In this document: positions 16,874 through 25,381 of the stretch, piece after piece
Numbering within the stretch: the first letter of the stretch is position 1
Layout of the letters: every line of letters starts with the position of its first letter
DNA from: an uncultured Oscillospiraceae bacterium
GTDB taxonomy: Bacteria > Bacillota > Clostridia > Oscillospirales > Oscillospiraceae
Length of the DNA stretch: 57,495 nt
Direction of reading: 5' to 3'
Assembly (NCBI GenBank): GCA_910588625.1
Contig: CAJUQN010000010.1
Coordinates: forward strand, 1-57,495
Notes under the pieces: model-generated
The model's input: only the letters and a program-made list of their open reading frames with translations
Databases searched by the model: none
Told to the model about the DNA's origin: nothing
Position numbers and translations under genes: made by a program

Positions 16874-16914
16874 GACCGGCGGCGGAGCTTTGACCCTGCC
16901 GCCGGTCCTTTTTA
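16874..16914 (+). terminator. Terminator after the lactate dehydrogenase
   Basis: GGACCGGCGGC at 16874-16884 pairs with GCCGCCGGTCC at 16899-16909, followed by TTTTTA. Confidence 0.9.
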
Positions 16915-16958
16915 TTTGCCAAGCGAAAGTCTTATTTTTCCATTTCCGGGAAAAATGC

Positions 16959-16987
16959 TTGTACACACCCGAAAAAAATGTTATGAG
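16959..16987 (+). promoter_or_regulatory. Promoter for the candidate structured RNA
   Basis: TTGTAC, 17 bases, TATGAG. Predicted start about 16994-17000, exactly where the structured stretch begins. Confidence 0.55.
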
Positions 16988-16997
16988 ATGTAATGTA

Positions 16998-17370
16998 TAA
17001 AGGGTGGTTTCACCACCGAATACATTATATGGCTGGCGGTTCATTTGTGGCAGAATGACACAGGCTGGAAAGGCGGTGATCGACCAGCAGGAGGAAACCG
17101 ATGCGGGAGCGTCCGGGGATGACCTAGGCGCTCCATTCTCATTGTCGGTCCTCTGCGAAGAGCGCATTTACTCACCACCGCCGCTGGCTGGTGGTGGTAT
17201 GGTCTGCGGCCATCATGCGCTCCGGGGAACGGGGGCGGCTCCGCTGACAGTCCTCACCTGCCGGTATATACAGCATACGCCAACGGCGGCTTGTGCATCG
17301 GACGCAACCGCGCCGATCGCTGGGGGCTTGAGGGCCTCAGCCACCAACAAGCGGCACAAGGTATATATCT
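16998..17370 (+). ncRNA. Candidate large structured non-coding RNA
   Basis: No convincing gene lies here, but the strand folds into a consistent nested set of helices. An outer helix TGGCTG (17030-17035) / CAGCCA (17338-17343) encloses GCTGG / CCAGC (17064-17068 / 17084-17088) and CCGATGC / GCATCGG (17098-17104 / 17295-17301). The last of these encloses GGAGCG / CGCTCC (17106-17111 / 17129-17134) and AGCGCAT / ATGCGCT (17161-17167 / 17215-17221), which carries CACCACC / GGTGGTG (17173-17179 / 17190-17196). A 5' hairpin GGTGGT / ACCACC is at 17003-17017. Promoter upstream. A 148-codon open frame spans it but resembles nothing. The class is unknown to me; large clostridial RNAs such as the raiA motif are candidates to test. 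Confidence 0.6.
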
Positions 17371-17484
17371 GTGAATTGCTTGCCACTACTATCAGCGACT
17401 ATAGATGGGGGTTGAATGTCATTCCCATTGGTGGTATACTTGGCTCGTGACAAATCCGTATTTGCAGAGAAAGCTGGTTTGCAG

Positions 17485-18054
17485 ATGACCATCGTATATT
17501 TTGTCAGACACGCGGAAAGCAACTATAACAATCATGACGATCTTTTAAGGGAATTGACTGAAAAAGGATTGAAGGATAGCAAACTTGTCACACAGTTTTT
17601 GTCTGGCAAGGAGATTGATATTGCCTTCTCCAGTCCTTATAAAAGAGCCATAGATACAATTCGTGACTATGCGGAATCAAGTGGACTTGAAATCCATATA
17701 GAGAACGATTTTAGAGAACGGAGAGTGGATAGCGCTTGGATTGAGGATTTTGCTTCGTTCTGTAAGGCTCAATGGATGGATTTCGATTATAAACTGTCGG
17801 ATGGTGAGACGTTAAGAGAAGTACAGGAAAGAAATATTGCAGCGTTAAATCGTCTGTTAAATCAGCATAGAAATAGTACAATTGTTGTTGGAACTCACGG
17901 AACTGCCTTGAGTACGATTATCAATTTCTATGATAAGCAGTTCGACTATAAAAATTTTGAAAAAATAAAGGGGTTAATGCCGTGGATTGTGAGATTCACC
18001 TTTGAAGACGACGTTTGTGTGGAAATCCAACCCTACAACTTATTTGAATTGTGA
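17485..18054 (+). CDS. Histidine phosphatase family protein (phosphoglycerate mutase-like)
   Basis: A 189-residue protein starting with VYFVRHAES: the RHG-type phosphohistidine motif lies at residues 6-12 (RHA here), and the second catalytic histidine is in VVGTHGTAL near 137. The acid Glu lies in the expected middle region (DGETLREV). ATG 17485 is chosen because the motif follows at once; its ribosome site is weak. The gene is far richer in A+T and in codons such as AAA, ATA and TTA than its neighbours, so recent transfer is likely. The substrate is unknown. Confidence 0.85.
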   Translation: MTIVYFVRHAESNYNNHDDLLRELTEKGLKDSKLVTQFLSGKEIDIAFSSPYKRAIDTIRDYAESSGLEIHIENDFRERRVDSAWIEDFASFCKAQWMDFDYKLSDGETLREVQERNIAALNRLLNQHRNSTIVVGTHGTALSTIINFYDKQFDYKNFEKIKGLMPWIVRFTFEDDVCVEIQPYNLFEL

Positions 18055-18071
18055 CGATAAATTTTGATTTA

Positions 18072-18110
18072 TCAAGGGGGATTTTATCTTTTGGGTGAAA
18101 TCCCCCTTGA
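18072..18110. terminator. Perfect 13-bp hairpin between phosphatase and GntR genes
   Basis: TCAAGGGGGATTT (18072-18084) and AAATCCCCCTTGA (18098-18110) are exact complements. There is no T tract after it on the plus strand, and its right arm runs into the TTGACA box of the next gene, so it may also act as an operator or roadblock. Confidence 0.5.
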
Positions 18111-18135
18111 CAAATGTTCTCTTTGATATTAACAA
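18107..18135 (+). promoter_or_regulatory. Promoter of the GntR regulator
   Basis: TTGACA, 17 bases, TAACAA. Confidence 0.55.
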
Positions 18136-18159
18136 TCTGGCAAAGGAGACATTTCCAAC

Positions 18160-18858
18160 ATGGCGGAACGAAATGAGCGGGCTTATGAAAAGGTCATTGA
18201 ACATATCAAAAACGAAATCTGGCAGGGTACATTGAAGCGGGGCGAGCGGCTTCCCCCCGAGCGGGAGTTGGCTGAGACTTTAGGCGTCAGCCGCAACTCC
18301 GTGCGGGAGGCCATCCGCACTCTGGGGCTGATGGGCTTCGTGTCCAGCACCCAGGGGGCCGGCAACTTCGTCACCTGTGACATCGAGCAAAACCTTCGGG
18401 AGAGCTTCCGGATGATGGTCATGCTGGGCGAGACCAATTTTTTGCAGATTAGCCAGCTGCGCTGCGGGATAGAAACAGAAAATGCCCGTTTGGCCGCTGA
18501 GCGCATCCAGCCCAAGCAGGCGGCCCGTCTCAAGGAGCTGGCCCGTCTCATGCGGGAGGAGCCGGATGCCCAGAAGGCGTCCCGCTACGACCAGGAGTTT
18601 CACAGTCTGCTGTGCGAGGCGTCGGGCAATCGGCTCATCAAATCACTGTTCAGCGCCATGCTGTCCACCTTCAACGACTTTATCAGCACCATGTACGCAC
18701 GCATTATGGAGGACTCCCGGCAGGCCGAGGCTCTGCACTCCGCCCACCAGCGGCTGGCAGAGGCGCTGGCTGCCCACGACGCAGAGGGAGCTGGCGAAGC
18801 CATGCGGATTCATTTTGAGGTGGTGGACGCCTCCATTCGGCGGGAAAAGCCGCTGTGA
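18160..18858 (+). CDS. GntR family transcriptional regulator, FadR subfamily (LldR/LutR-like)
   Basis: A 232-residue protein with an N-terminal winged helix (about residues 8-72: LPPERELAETLGVSRNSVREAIRTL) and a C-terminal FCD ligand-binding domain, whose metal-binding Asp and His are in RYDQEFHSLL and in SAHQRLAEAL. AAAGGAGA is upstream of ATG 18160. FadR-type regulators of lactate genes bind TNGTNNNACNA, and three such sites lie between lctP and larA in this window, so it most likely represses the lactate genes until lactate binds. The link is inference from proximity and site type. Confidence 0.85.
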   Translation: MAERNERAYEKVIEHIKNEIWQGTLKRGERLPPERELAETLGVSRNSVREAIRTLGLMGFVSSTQGAGNFVTCDIEQNLRESFRMMVMLGETNFLQISQLRCGIETENARLAAERIQPKQAARLKELARLMREEPDAQKASRYDQEFHSLLCEASGNRLIKSLFSAMLSTFNDFISTMYARIMEDSRQAEALHSAHQRLAEALAAHDAEGAGEAMRIHFEVVDASIRREKPL

Positions 18859-18973
18859 GCGGGCAAAACAGGGCAAACATGTCAAGCGGCCATCCTTCCC
18901 TGCCTCGAAAGCGGGCGTGGAGGGATCGCCGCATTTCAATTCACTCCGGGTGTAACCCTAATTAGAAACCCTC

Positions 18974-19002
18974 TTGTTTCTCCTATCCGGTTGTGGTATA
19001 AT
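18974..19002 (+). promoter_or_regulatory. ddl-murF promoter
   Basis: TTGTTT, 17 bases, TATAAT, 55 bases before the ddl start codon. The 115 bases between the GntR stop and this promoter show nothing else. Confidence 0.7.
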
Positions 19003-19056
19003 TTGCATTCAAGCATAAAATAGGAGTAGAATAGGCAAACGGTAAGGAGTAATAGG

Positions 19057-20103
19057 ATGAAAATCGTTGTTTTGGCCGGCGGGCTCAGCCCGGAGCGTAA
19101 TGTATCCCTGTCCAGCGGGTGCAAGGTGTGCGCCGCCCTGCGGGAGCGGGGGCACGAGGCCGCATTTATTGATATGTACCTGGGCACACAGGAGGCCCCT
19201 GGGTCCCTGTTCAGCGGCCCCATCCCGTCAGAGCTGACAAAAATAAGCCGTCAGGCCCCTGATCTGGAGCAGGTGAAGGCTGCCCGTCAGAGCGGCGGTG
19301 ACGGCCAGTTCGGGCCTGGAGTGCTGGACCTGTGCCGTTTGGCGGACATTGTGTTTCTGGGCCTCCACGGCGCCTGCGGCGAGGATGGAAAGGTCCAGGC
19401 TGCGCTGGACCTGCTGGGCATCCCCTACACTGGGGCCGGCTATCTGGGCAGCGCCATCGCCATGGATAAGGACCTGACCAAGCGCATCGTTGCCCCCCTG
19501 GGGGTGGTAACGCCTAAATGGGAGCTGGTGGACTACGGTGCGGACGACATCCCCACTCTCACCGACCGTCTGGAGCTGCCCTGCGTGGTAAAACCAGTGG
19601 CCTCCGGGTCGTCTATCGGCGTGTCCATCGTCCACGACAAGCAGGCGCTCTGCGCCGCTCTGACAGACGGCCTGGCCTTCGGCGGCGTATGCGTGGTGGA
19701 GCAGTACATAGCCGGACGGGAGATCCAGGTGGGCATTCTGGAAGACCGCGCCCTGCCCTCCATTGAGATCATCCCCAAAACCGGCTTTTATGACTACGAA
19801 AACAAGTATCAGCCTGGTGCGGCGGAGGAGATTACCCCCTCCCCCATCCCGGCGGAGTGGGAGAAACGGCTGGGCGAGGCCGCGCTGACGGTGTTCCACG
19901 CCCTGGGGCTGTCGGTGTACTCCCGTGCCGACTTCATGGTCACGGAGGACGGCACCCCTTGGTTTTTGGAGATCAACACCCTGCCCGGTATGACCCCCAC
20001 CAGCCTGCTTCCCCAGGAGGCGGCGGCAGTAGGCATTGGCTACGGCGAGCTGTGCGAGCACATTATCAATGCGTCCCTCGCAGCCCGCAGGGCCGGAATG
20101 TGA
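19057..20103 (+). CDS. ddl: D-alanine--D-alanine ligase
   Basis: A 348-residue ATP-grasp enzyme that joins two D-alanines for peptidoglycan. The N-terminal domain has the GGLSPERNVSLSSG start. The middle has PCVKPVASGSSIGVS (ATP-binding lysine and serine loop) and VVEQYIAGREIQVGIL. The C-terminal part has FLEINTLPGMTPTSLLP, with the Mg-binding Glu and Asn of the family. The next gene, murF, uses the product directly, 33 bases downstream, so they form one operon. The Glu/Lys choice that sets D-Ala versus D-Lac/D-Ser products cannot be judged without an alignment. Confidence 0.92.
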   Translation: MKIVVLAGGLSPERNVSLSSGCKVCAALRERGHEAAFIDMYLGTQEAPGSLFSGPIPSELTKISRQAPDLEQVKAARQSGGDGQFGPGVLDLCRLADIVFLGLHGACGEDGKVQAALDLLGIPYTGAGYLGSAIAMDKDLTKRIVAPLGVVTPKWELVDYGADDIPTLTDRLELPCVVKPVASGSSIGVSIVHDKQALCAALTDGLAFGGVCVVEQYIAGREIQVGILEDRALPSIEIIPKTGFYDYENKYQPGAAEEITPSPIPAEWEKRLGEAALTVFHALGLSVYSRADFMVTEDGTPWFLEINTLPGMTPTSLLPQEAAAVGIGYGELCEHIINASLAARRAGM

Positions 20104-20136
20104 CAGCATAAAAGACAGCGGAAAGGGAGCGTCATC

Positions 20137-21528
20137 ATGGAGGCACTGACACTGAGACAGCTGCTGGAGGCAGTGAACGGTACATTGCTGGGAGGCTTTA
20201 ACGACCTGGACGCCGTTGTGGATGAAGTGAGCACCGACAGTCGTAAAATTGAACCTAGCTGCCTGTTTATCCCCCTGGCGGGAGAGCGGTTCGACGGCCA
20301 TTCCTTCATTAACTCCGCCCTGGAGACAGGGGCAGCGGGCTGTCTCACCGCCAGGGAACGGGAAAGCTATCTCCCCGGTAAGTTCTATATCAAGGTGCGC
20401 TCCACCCAGCGCGCGCTGTGGGAGCTGGCACGGTATTATAAGAAGCTGTTTCCCATCCCCTTTGTCGCCATCACTGGCTCGGTGGGCAAGACCACGACGA
20501 AAGATATGGCGGCGGCGGTGCTGGGCGCCAAATTCTGCGTCCACAAGACAGAGGGCAATTTTAACAATGACATTGGCGTACCCCTTACCCTGCTGAAACT
20601 GGAAAAAAAGCACCAGGTCTGCGTGGTGGAGATGGGCATGGACCACGCCGGGGAGATCGACTATCTGGCCCGGCTGGTGGAGCCGGACATGGCCCTCATC
20701 ACCAACATCGGCGACGCACACATTGAAAATCTGGGCAGCAGAGAGAATATTTTCAAAGCCAAGTGTGAGCTCTTTCCCCACCTAAAGCAAGATGGCCTTG
20801 CCGTTCTCAATGGGGACGACCCCATGCTGTCCACCCTGAAAGGCGCCCTGCCCCAGCGCACAGTGTTCGTGGGCAGCGGCGGGGGACTGGACTATACCGC
20901 CTATGACTTGAACAGCGACGGCGCAGGCCATCTCAGCTGTTGTGTCAAGACCCCGCGCAGTCAGTTCGAGGCAGACATACCTGCCTTGGGCAGCCACATG
21001 ATCTACCCCACTCTGATGGCCGCCGCCGTGGGCGAGGCGCTGGGGATGGCTCCCGACGAGATCGTCCGGGGCATCGGGGCCTTCCTGCCCACCAAAATGC
21101 GGATGAATATCATCCGCTGTAAGGGCGACATCGTCATACTCAACGACGCCTACAACGCCAACCCGCAGTCCATGCGGGCGGCGGCGGCAGTGCTGGGCGA
21201 CGCCGGACAGAAGCGCCGTAAGGTGGCGGTGGTGGGCGACATGAAGGAGCTGGGTCCCGGTTCCGAGCAGTTCCACCGGGCGGTGGGTGGTTATTTCGCC
21301 CAGTCCGGAGCCAACCGGCTCATCGCCGTAGGGGATCTGGCCCGGTTCATGGCGGAGGGCGCCCGCGACGCAGGGCTGGAGCAGGCAGACTACTTCCCCA
21401 CCCTAGGCGCGGCGAAAAACGCTCTATCCCGGGAGGTGCGGGCCGGGGTGACCATTCTGGTCAAGGCATCCCGCTCCATGGCTTTTGAGAAGATCGTGGA
21501 CTTCTTGCTGGCAAATGCCCCACAATAA
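20137..21528 (+). CDS. murF: UDP-N-acetylmuramoyl-tripeptide--D-alanyl-D-alanine ligase
   Basis: A 463-residue Mur ligase that adds D-Ala-D-Ala to UDP-MurNAc-tripeptide in the cytoplasm. The N-terminal UDP-binding domain is followed by the P-loop AITGSVGKTTTKDM (about residue 110), then EGNFNNDIGVPLTLL and VVEMGMDHAGEIDYL, all MurF hallmarks. The C-terminal domain starts near NDAYNANPQSMRAA (about residue 331). The length is normal. It lies in an operon with ddl and is followed after 76 bases by an ABC-F gene. Confidence 0.94.
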   Translation: MEALTLRQLLEAVNGTLLGGFNDLDAVVDEVSTDSRKIEPSCLFIPLAGERFDGHSFINSALETGAAGCLTARERESYLPGKFYIKVRSTQRALWELARYYKKLFPIPFVAITGSVGKTTTKDMAAAVLGAKFCVHKTEGNFNNDIGVPLTLLKLEKKHQVCVVEMGMDHAGEIDYLARLVEPDMALITNIGDAHIENLGSRENIFKAKCELFPHLKQDGLAVLNGDDPMLSTLKGALPQRTVFVGSGGGLDYTAYDLNSDGAGHLSCCVKTPRSQFEADIPALGSHMIYPTLMAAAVGEALGMAPDEIVRGIGAFLPTKMRMNIIRCKGDIVILNDAYNANPQSMRAAAAVLGDAGQKRRKVAVVGDMKELGPGSEQFHRAVGGYFAQSGANRLIAVGDLARFMAEGARDAGLEQADYFPTLGAAKNALSREVRAGVTILVKASRSMAFEKIVDFLLANAPQ

Positions 21529-21604
21529 GGGGGCCCATCGGAGCCCAGCGCAGCGGGTCCGGCAAGACCACACAGTTTAGCGCACATTTAGGAGATTTCT
21601 ACCA

Positions 21605-23509
21605 ATGATTGACATACAGCTTACCGGCCTCATCAAAGAGTTTGAGGTTGGCAAACGGATATTGGACGGCTTCTCCCTCCAGATCGACGAGGGAGAGCGG
21701 GTGGGCCTGCTGGGCCGCAACGGCGCGGGCAAGACCACCATCTTCCGCATGATGACCGGGCAGGTCCACCCGGATGAGGGCGCCATCACCATCGCCCCCG
21801 GCAAGCGGCTGGGACTCATTTCACAAATTCCTGTCTACCCGGAGGGCTACACAGTCCGGGATGTGCTGGACACCGCTTTCGCGCCCCTTCACGCCATGGA
21901 GAAAGAGCTGGCGGAGCTGGCCGCCCAGATGGGTGAGAATGCCGATCCACAGGTGATGGCCCGGTACGACAAGCTCACCGCCGCCTTTGAGCTGGGCGGC
22001 GGTTACGGCACGCAGACGCGGCTCAATAAGGTGTGCAACGGCCTGGGCATCAATCAGGATATGCGTTCGCGCCTTTTTGACGCTTTGTCCGGCGGGGAAA
22101 AGACCCGTATCAATTTGGCCCGGTTGATTCTGGAAGACACTGACATCCTCCTGCTGGACGAGCCCACCAACCACCTGGACCTGAACGCCACCGAGTGGCT
22201 GGAGGGCTACCTGGAGCGGTTCAAAGGCACGGTGCTGGCCATCTCCCACGACCGCTGGTTTTTGGATAAGGTGGTCAAGCGGGTGGCGGAAATCCAGGAC
22301 GGCAAGGCGGAGCTGTATTCCGGCAACTACTCCTTCTACGTAGAGGAAAAGGAACGGCGCTACCAGGAGCGCTTGAAACAGTACGAGAAGGAGCAGGCAA
22401 AAATTTCCCAGCTGGAGGCCGCCGCGGAGCAAATGCGCCTGTGGGCTTTCAAGGGAAACGACAAGCAGTATAAGCGGGCCATCAACATGGAGCGCCGCAT
22501 TGAGCGTATGCGCACCACGGACAAGCCCGCGAAGGAAAAGAAGCTGGTCACCCGGTTTGGAGAAAAGGAGTTCCACGGCGACGAGGCTCTGGTGGTGACG
22601 GACTTGTCCAAATCCTTCGGGGAGCGCACCCTGTTCGACCACATCAACTTGGACGTGACAGGTGGGGAGCGTATCGCCCTGCTGGGCGACAATGGCGCCG
22701 GCAAATCAACCTTCATCAAGATCATCATGGAGGAGGAAACCCCGGACACCGGCTCCATCTACCTGGGCCCTTCCATCCGCATCGGCTATCTGCCCCAGAT
22801 CATCCATTTTGACCGCCCTGACCGCAACCTGGTGGACACCATGCTCTATGCCCAGAACTGCACCACCCAGGAAGCGCGGGACCGTCTGGCCTCCTTCAAA
22901 TTCCGGGGCGAGGACGTATTCAAAGAGGTCTCTGCCCTGTCCGGCGGAGAGCAGTCCCGGCTGAGGCTGTGTATGCTCATGGACAGCCGGATTAACTTGC
23001 TCATTTTGGACGAGCCCACCAACCACTTGGACATCGACTCCCGGGAGTGGATTGAGGAGGCGGTGGAGGAGTACGGCGGCAATCTGCTGTTCGTCTCCCA
23101 CGACCGCTATTTTATTGAAAAGTTTGCCACCCGGGTGTGGATGCTGGAAAACGGGCAGATCACCGATTTCCACGGCACCTACAGCCAGTTCCGGACCTTC
23201 CGGGAGCGGCAGGAGCAGTTGAAAAACGTCAAGTCCGCACCTGTGGAGCCGGAGAAGCCCAAAGAGGACAAGCCCAAACGTTCCGGCGGCACTAAGGAGC
23301 TGGAAAAGCAGGTCCGCGCCGCCGAGCGGGCGGTGGAAAAGGCGGAGGTCCGGCTGGACGAGCTGGCCCAGGAGGCGGAGGACTCCGCGTCCGACTACCT
23401 GAAGCTCCAGGACGTGTATAAGGAGCGGGAAGCGGTAGAGGACGAGCTGGCCCACCTATACGCGGAGTGGGAGCGACTGGCGGCAGAGCTGGAGGAGGCC
23501 CGGGGATGA
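21605..23509 (+). CDS. ABC-F family ATPase
   Basis: A 634-residue cytoplasmic protein with two ATP-binding domains and no membrane segments. Walker A motifs are GRNGAGKTT and GDNGAGKST, signatures LSGGEKTR and LSGGEQSR, and Walker B motifs LLLDEPTNHLD and LILDEPTNHLD. A linker of about 80 residues rich in Glu, Lys and Arg (the P-site tRNA interaction motif region) separates them, and a C-terminal coiled coil (about 565-634) is present. ABC-F proteins act on the ribosome in translation or antibiotic protection. The long C-terminal coiled coil suggests the Uup/YdiF-like class rather than a dedicated resistance protein. Confidence 0.88.
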   Translation: MIDIQLTGLIKEFEVGKRILDGFSLQIDEGERVGLLGRNGAGKTTIFRMMTGQVHPDEGAITIAPGKRLGLISQIPVYPEGYTVRDVLDTAFAPLHAMEKELAELAAQMGENADPQVMARYDKLTAAFELGGGYGTQTRLNKVCNGLGINQDMRSRLFDALSGGEKTRINLARLILEDTDILLLDEPTNHLDLNATEWLEGYLERFKGTVLAISHDRWFLDKVVKRVAEIQDGKAELYSGNYSFYVEEKERRYQERLKQYEKEQAKISQLEAAAEQMRLWAFKGNDKQYKRAINMERRIERMRTTDKPAKEKKLVTRFGEKEFHGDEALVVTDLSKSFGERTLFDHINLDVTGGERIALLGDNGAGKSTFIKIIMEEETPDTGSIYLGPSIRIGYLPQIIHFDRPDRNLVDTMLYAQNCTTQEARDRLASFKFRGEDVFKEVSALSGGEQSRLRLCMLMDSRINLLILDEPTNHLDIDSREWIEEAVEEYGGNLLFVSHDRYFIEKFATRVWMLENGQITDFHGTYSQFRTFRERQEQLKNVKSAPVEPEKPKEDKPKRSGGTKELEKQVRAAERAVEKAEVRLDELAQEAEDSASDYLKLQDVYKEREAVEDELAHLYAEWERLAAELEEARG

Positions 23510-24192
23510 GCCGTACAGACAATATGCAGGGGTATCGCCACTATAAGGGCAACAGCCCCCAGAGCAAAAAGCGGCACTGGCTGCCCGCCCTGCTGATCCT
23601 GCTGGGGCTTGGACTGGTTTTGTTCGGGGCGCTGGAGATCGTCATTGCCATCCACAGCCGGGACCGGGTGGTAGACAACCCCCAGCCGGAGGTTATGGTC
23701 ATTTTCGGCTGTCAAATGCGGCGGGATGGGCCTTCGATTTTGCTCCGGGACCGATTGGACACAGCCCTGACCTATTTGGAGGAGCATCCGGATGTCAAAA
23801 TCATCGTCACTGGCGGCAAGGGGGACGATGAACACGTCTCCGAGGCCCAGGGGATGTATGACTACCTCACCACCCACGGAGTGGATGGCGAAAACATATA
23901 CATGGAGGACCAGTCCCGAAACACCTGGCAGAATGTCAACTATACCTTTGCCCTCATGCAGCGGGAGAACTGGGACGTCACCAACGACGTTCTGCTGGTA
24001 TCCAGCGGATTCCATCTGGCCCGCATCGAAATGCTTTGGGACCGGGTGCGCACCGGTATTTTGCGGGATGAGATATACAACGATCAGTATATTTCCACCC
24101 TGGCCGCGCCTGTGAGCCACACGCCGTCGGCTATCCAGATGTTTTTCCGAGAACCGCTGGCGCTGGTGAAGTCCTTCCTCTTCGACCGATAA
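23506..24192 (+). CDS. YdcF/SanA family membrane protein (DUF218)
   Basis: A 228-residue protein with one N-terminal membrane helix (about residues 23-46) and an extracellular DUF218 domain: VMVIFGCQMRRDGPS, then VTGGKGDDE and LLVSSGFHLARIEML, the conserved GxGxK/SxxFHxxR-like pattern. In E. coli the family includes SanA and YdcF; envelope roles are suspected, but the reaction is uncertain. The start ATG 23506 overlaps the ABC-F stop by 4 bases (ATGA), showing coupled translation. Confidence 0.82.
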   Translation: MSRTDNMQGYRHYKGNSPQSKKRHWLPALLILLGLGLVLFGALEIVIAIHSRDRVVDNPQPEVMVIFGCQMRRDGPSILLRDRLDTALTYLEEHPDVKIIVTGGKGDDEHVSEAQGMYDYLTTHGVDGENIYMEDQSRNTWQNVNYTFALMQRENWDVTNDVLLVSSGFHLARIEMLWDRVRTGILRDEIYNDQYISTLAAPVSHTPSAIQMFFREPLALVKSFLFDR

Positions 24193-24210
24193 ACGAAATT
24201 AGGTGAAGCC

Positions 24211-25269
24211 ATGACAGAAAACCTGAAAAACATCGAACTGCGCTATGCGGAGCTGGAGGCCCGGCTGGCCGCCAATGAAACCTACAGCGACCCCGAGCTG
24301 GTGTCCAGGCTGAACCGGGAGCAGAAGGAGCTGGAGCCACTGGTCACCGCCTACCGGGCGCTGTGCAAGGCCCAGAGTGACCTGACAGATGCAGAAGAAC
24401 TGCTCTCCGACCCGGAGATGAAGGAGCTGGCCCAGCAGGAGCTGACCCAGGCCAAGGAAAACATCGAGCGGCTGGAGCATGAAATCAAGATCCTGCTTCT
24501 CCCCAAAGACCCCAACGACGGCAAAAACGTCATCATGGAGATCCGCGCCGGGGTGGGCGGCGAGGAATCCGCCCTGTTCGCCCACTCCCTCACCCGGATG
24601 TACACCATGTACGCCGAAAGCCGGGGCTGGAAGGTGGAAATTAATTCCGCCAATGAGACCGAATTGGGCGGGGTGAAGGAGATTTCCTTCACCATTGAAG
24701 GGGACGGCGCTTGGTCCCGGATGAAGTTCGAGAGCGGCGTCCACCGGGTCCAGCGGGTTCCGGAGACGGAATCCGGCGGTCGGGTGCACACCTCCACCGT
24801 CACCGTGGCAGTGCTGCCTGAGATGGAAACCGTAGACGTGGAGATCAACCCTGCCGACGTGGAGATGCAGGTGTTCCGCTCCTCCGGCGCGGGGGGACAG
24901 CATATCAACAAGACCTCCTCTGCCGTACGGCTCATTCACAAGCCTACGGGCACTGTGGTGGAGTGCCAGCAGGAGCGCTCCCAGTTCCAGAACCGGGAAA
25001 AGGCCATGCGTCTGTTGGCCTCCATCCTTTATGACCGGGAGCAGGAGCGCATTCAGTCCGAGTACGGCGAGAACCGCCGCAGCCAGGTGGGATCTGGTAT
25101 GCGCAACGAGCGCATACGCACCTACAATTTCCCCCAGGGGCGGTTAACCGACCACCGGGTGGGACTGACGCTGTACAAGCTGGACGCGGTGATGGATGGC
25201 GACCTGGACGAGATCATCGACACCCTTACCACCGCCCGCCAAGCGGAACAGCTGGCGGAACGGGGGTAG
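24211..25269 (+). CDS. prfA: Peptide chain release factor 1
   Basis: A 352-residue class I release factor that reads UAA and UAG and triggers peptidyl-tRNA hydrolysis. It has the codon-recognition tripeptide P-E-T in RVPETESGG (the PxT form typical of RF1) and the catalytic GGQ in SSGAGGQHINKTSSAVRL. The length is normal. The prmC methyltransferase that usually follows prfA and modifies the GGQ glutamine is not next to it here. A copy of the post-stop repeat follows immediately. Confidence 0.96.
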   Translation: MTENLKNIELRYAELEARLAANETYSDPELVSRLNREQKELEPLVTAYRALCKAQSDLTDAEELLSDPEMKELAQQELTQAKENIERLEHEIKILLLPKDPNDGKNVIMEIRAGVGGEESALFAHSLTRMYTMYAESRGWKVEINSANETELGGVKEISFTIEGDGAWSRMKFESGVHRVQRVPETESGGRVHTSTVTVAVLPEMETVDVEINPADVEMQVFRSSGAGGQHINKTSSAVRLIHKPTGTVVECQQERSQFQNREKAMRLLASILYDREQERIQSEYGENRRSQVGSGMRNERIRTYNFPQGRLTDHRVGLTLYKLDAVMDGDLDEIIDTLTTARQAEQLAERG

Positions 25270-25345
25270 TTCCTTTTTCTTGTAAGAACAAGAGCTTTTA
25301 ACTCGTTGCCACAGTGGTTGATACTGCAAAGGCTTTGCTCGGTAA
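25269..25345 (+). repeat. Post-stop two-hairpin repeat, copy B
   Basis: Starts at the prfA stop: TTCCTTTTTCTTGTAAGAAC, then GAGCTTTTAACTCGTTGCC. The first hairpin is partly decayed; the second (GAGCTTTTAACTC) is intact. Confidence 0.6.
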
Positions 25346-25381
25346 TAAAAACAAATCATGGATTAGAAAAGAGTTTGTGTC

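Noticed and set aside
17004..17450. 148-codon open frame across the structured region
   Set aside because: No recognisable domain, unusual composition, and the same bases form long-range exact helices; I prefer an RNA gene, though a short protein cannot be fully excluded.
17416..17484. Longer N-terminus for the histidine phosphatase
   Set aside because: The catalytic VRHA motif is normally within the first ten residues, which fits ATG 17485; the extra 23 residues have no family support.
19228..20781. 517-codon minus-strand open frame opposite ddl and murF
   Set aside because: It spans two well-identified plus-strand genes and has no domain or ribosome site.
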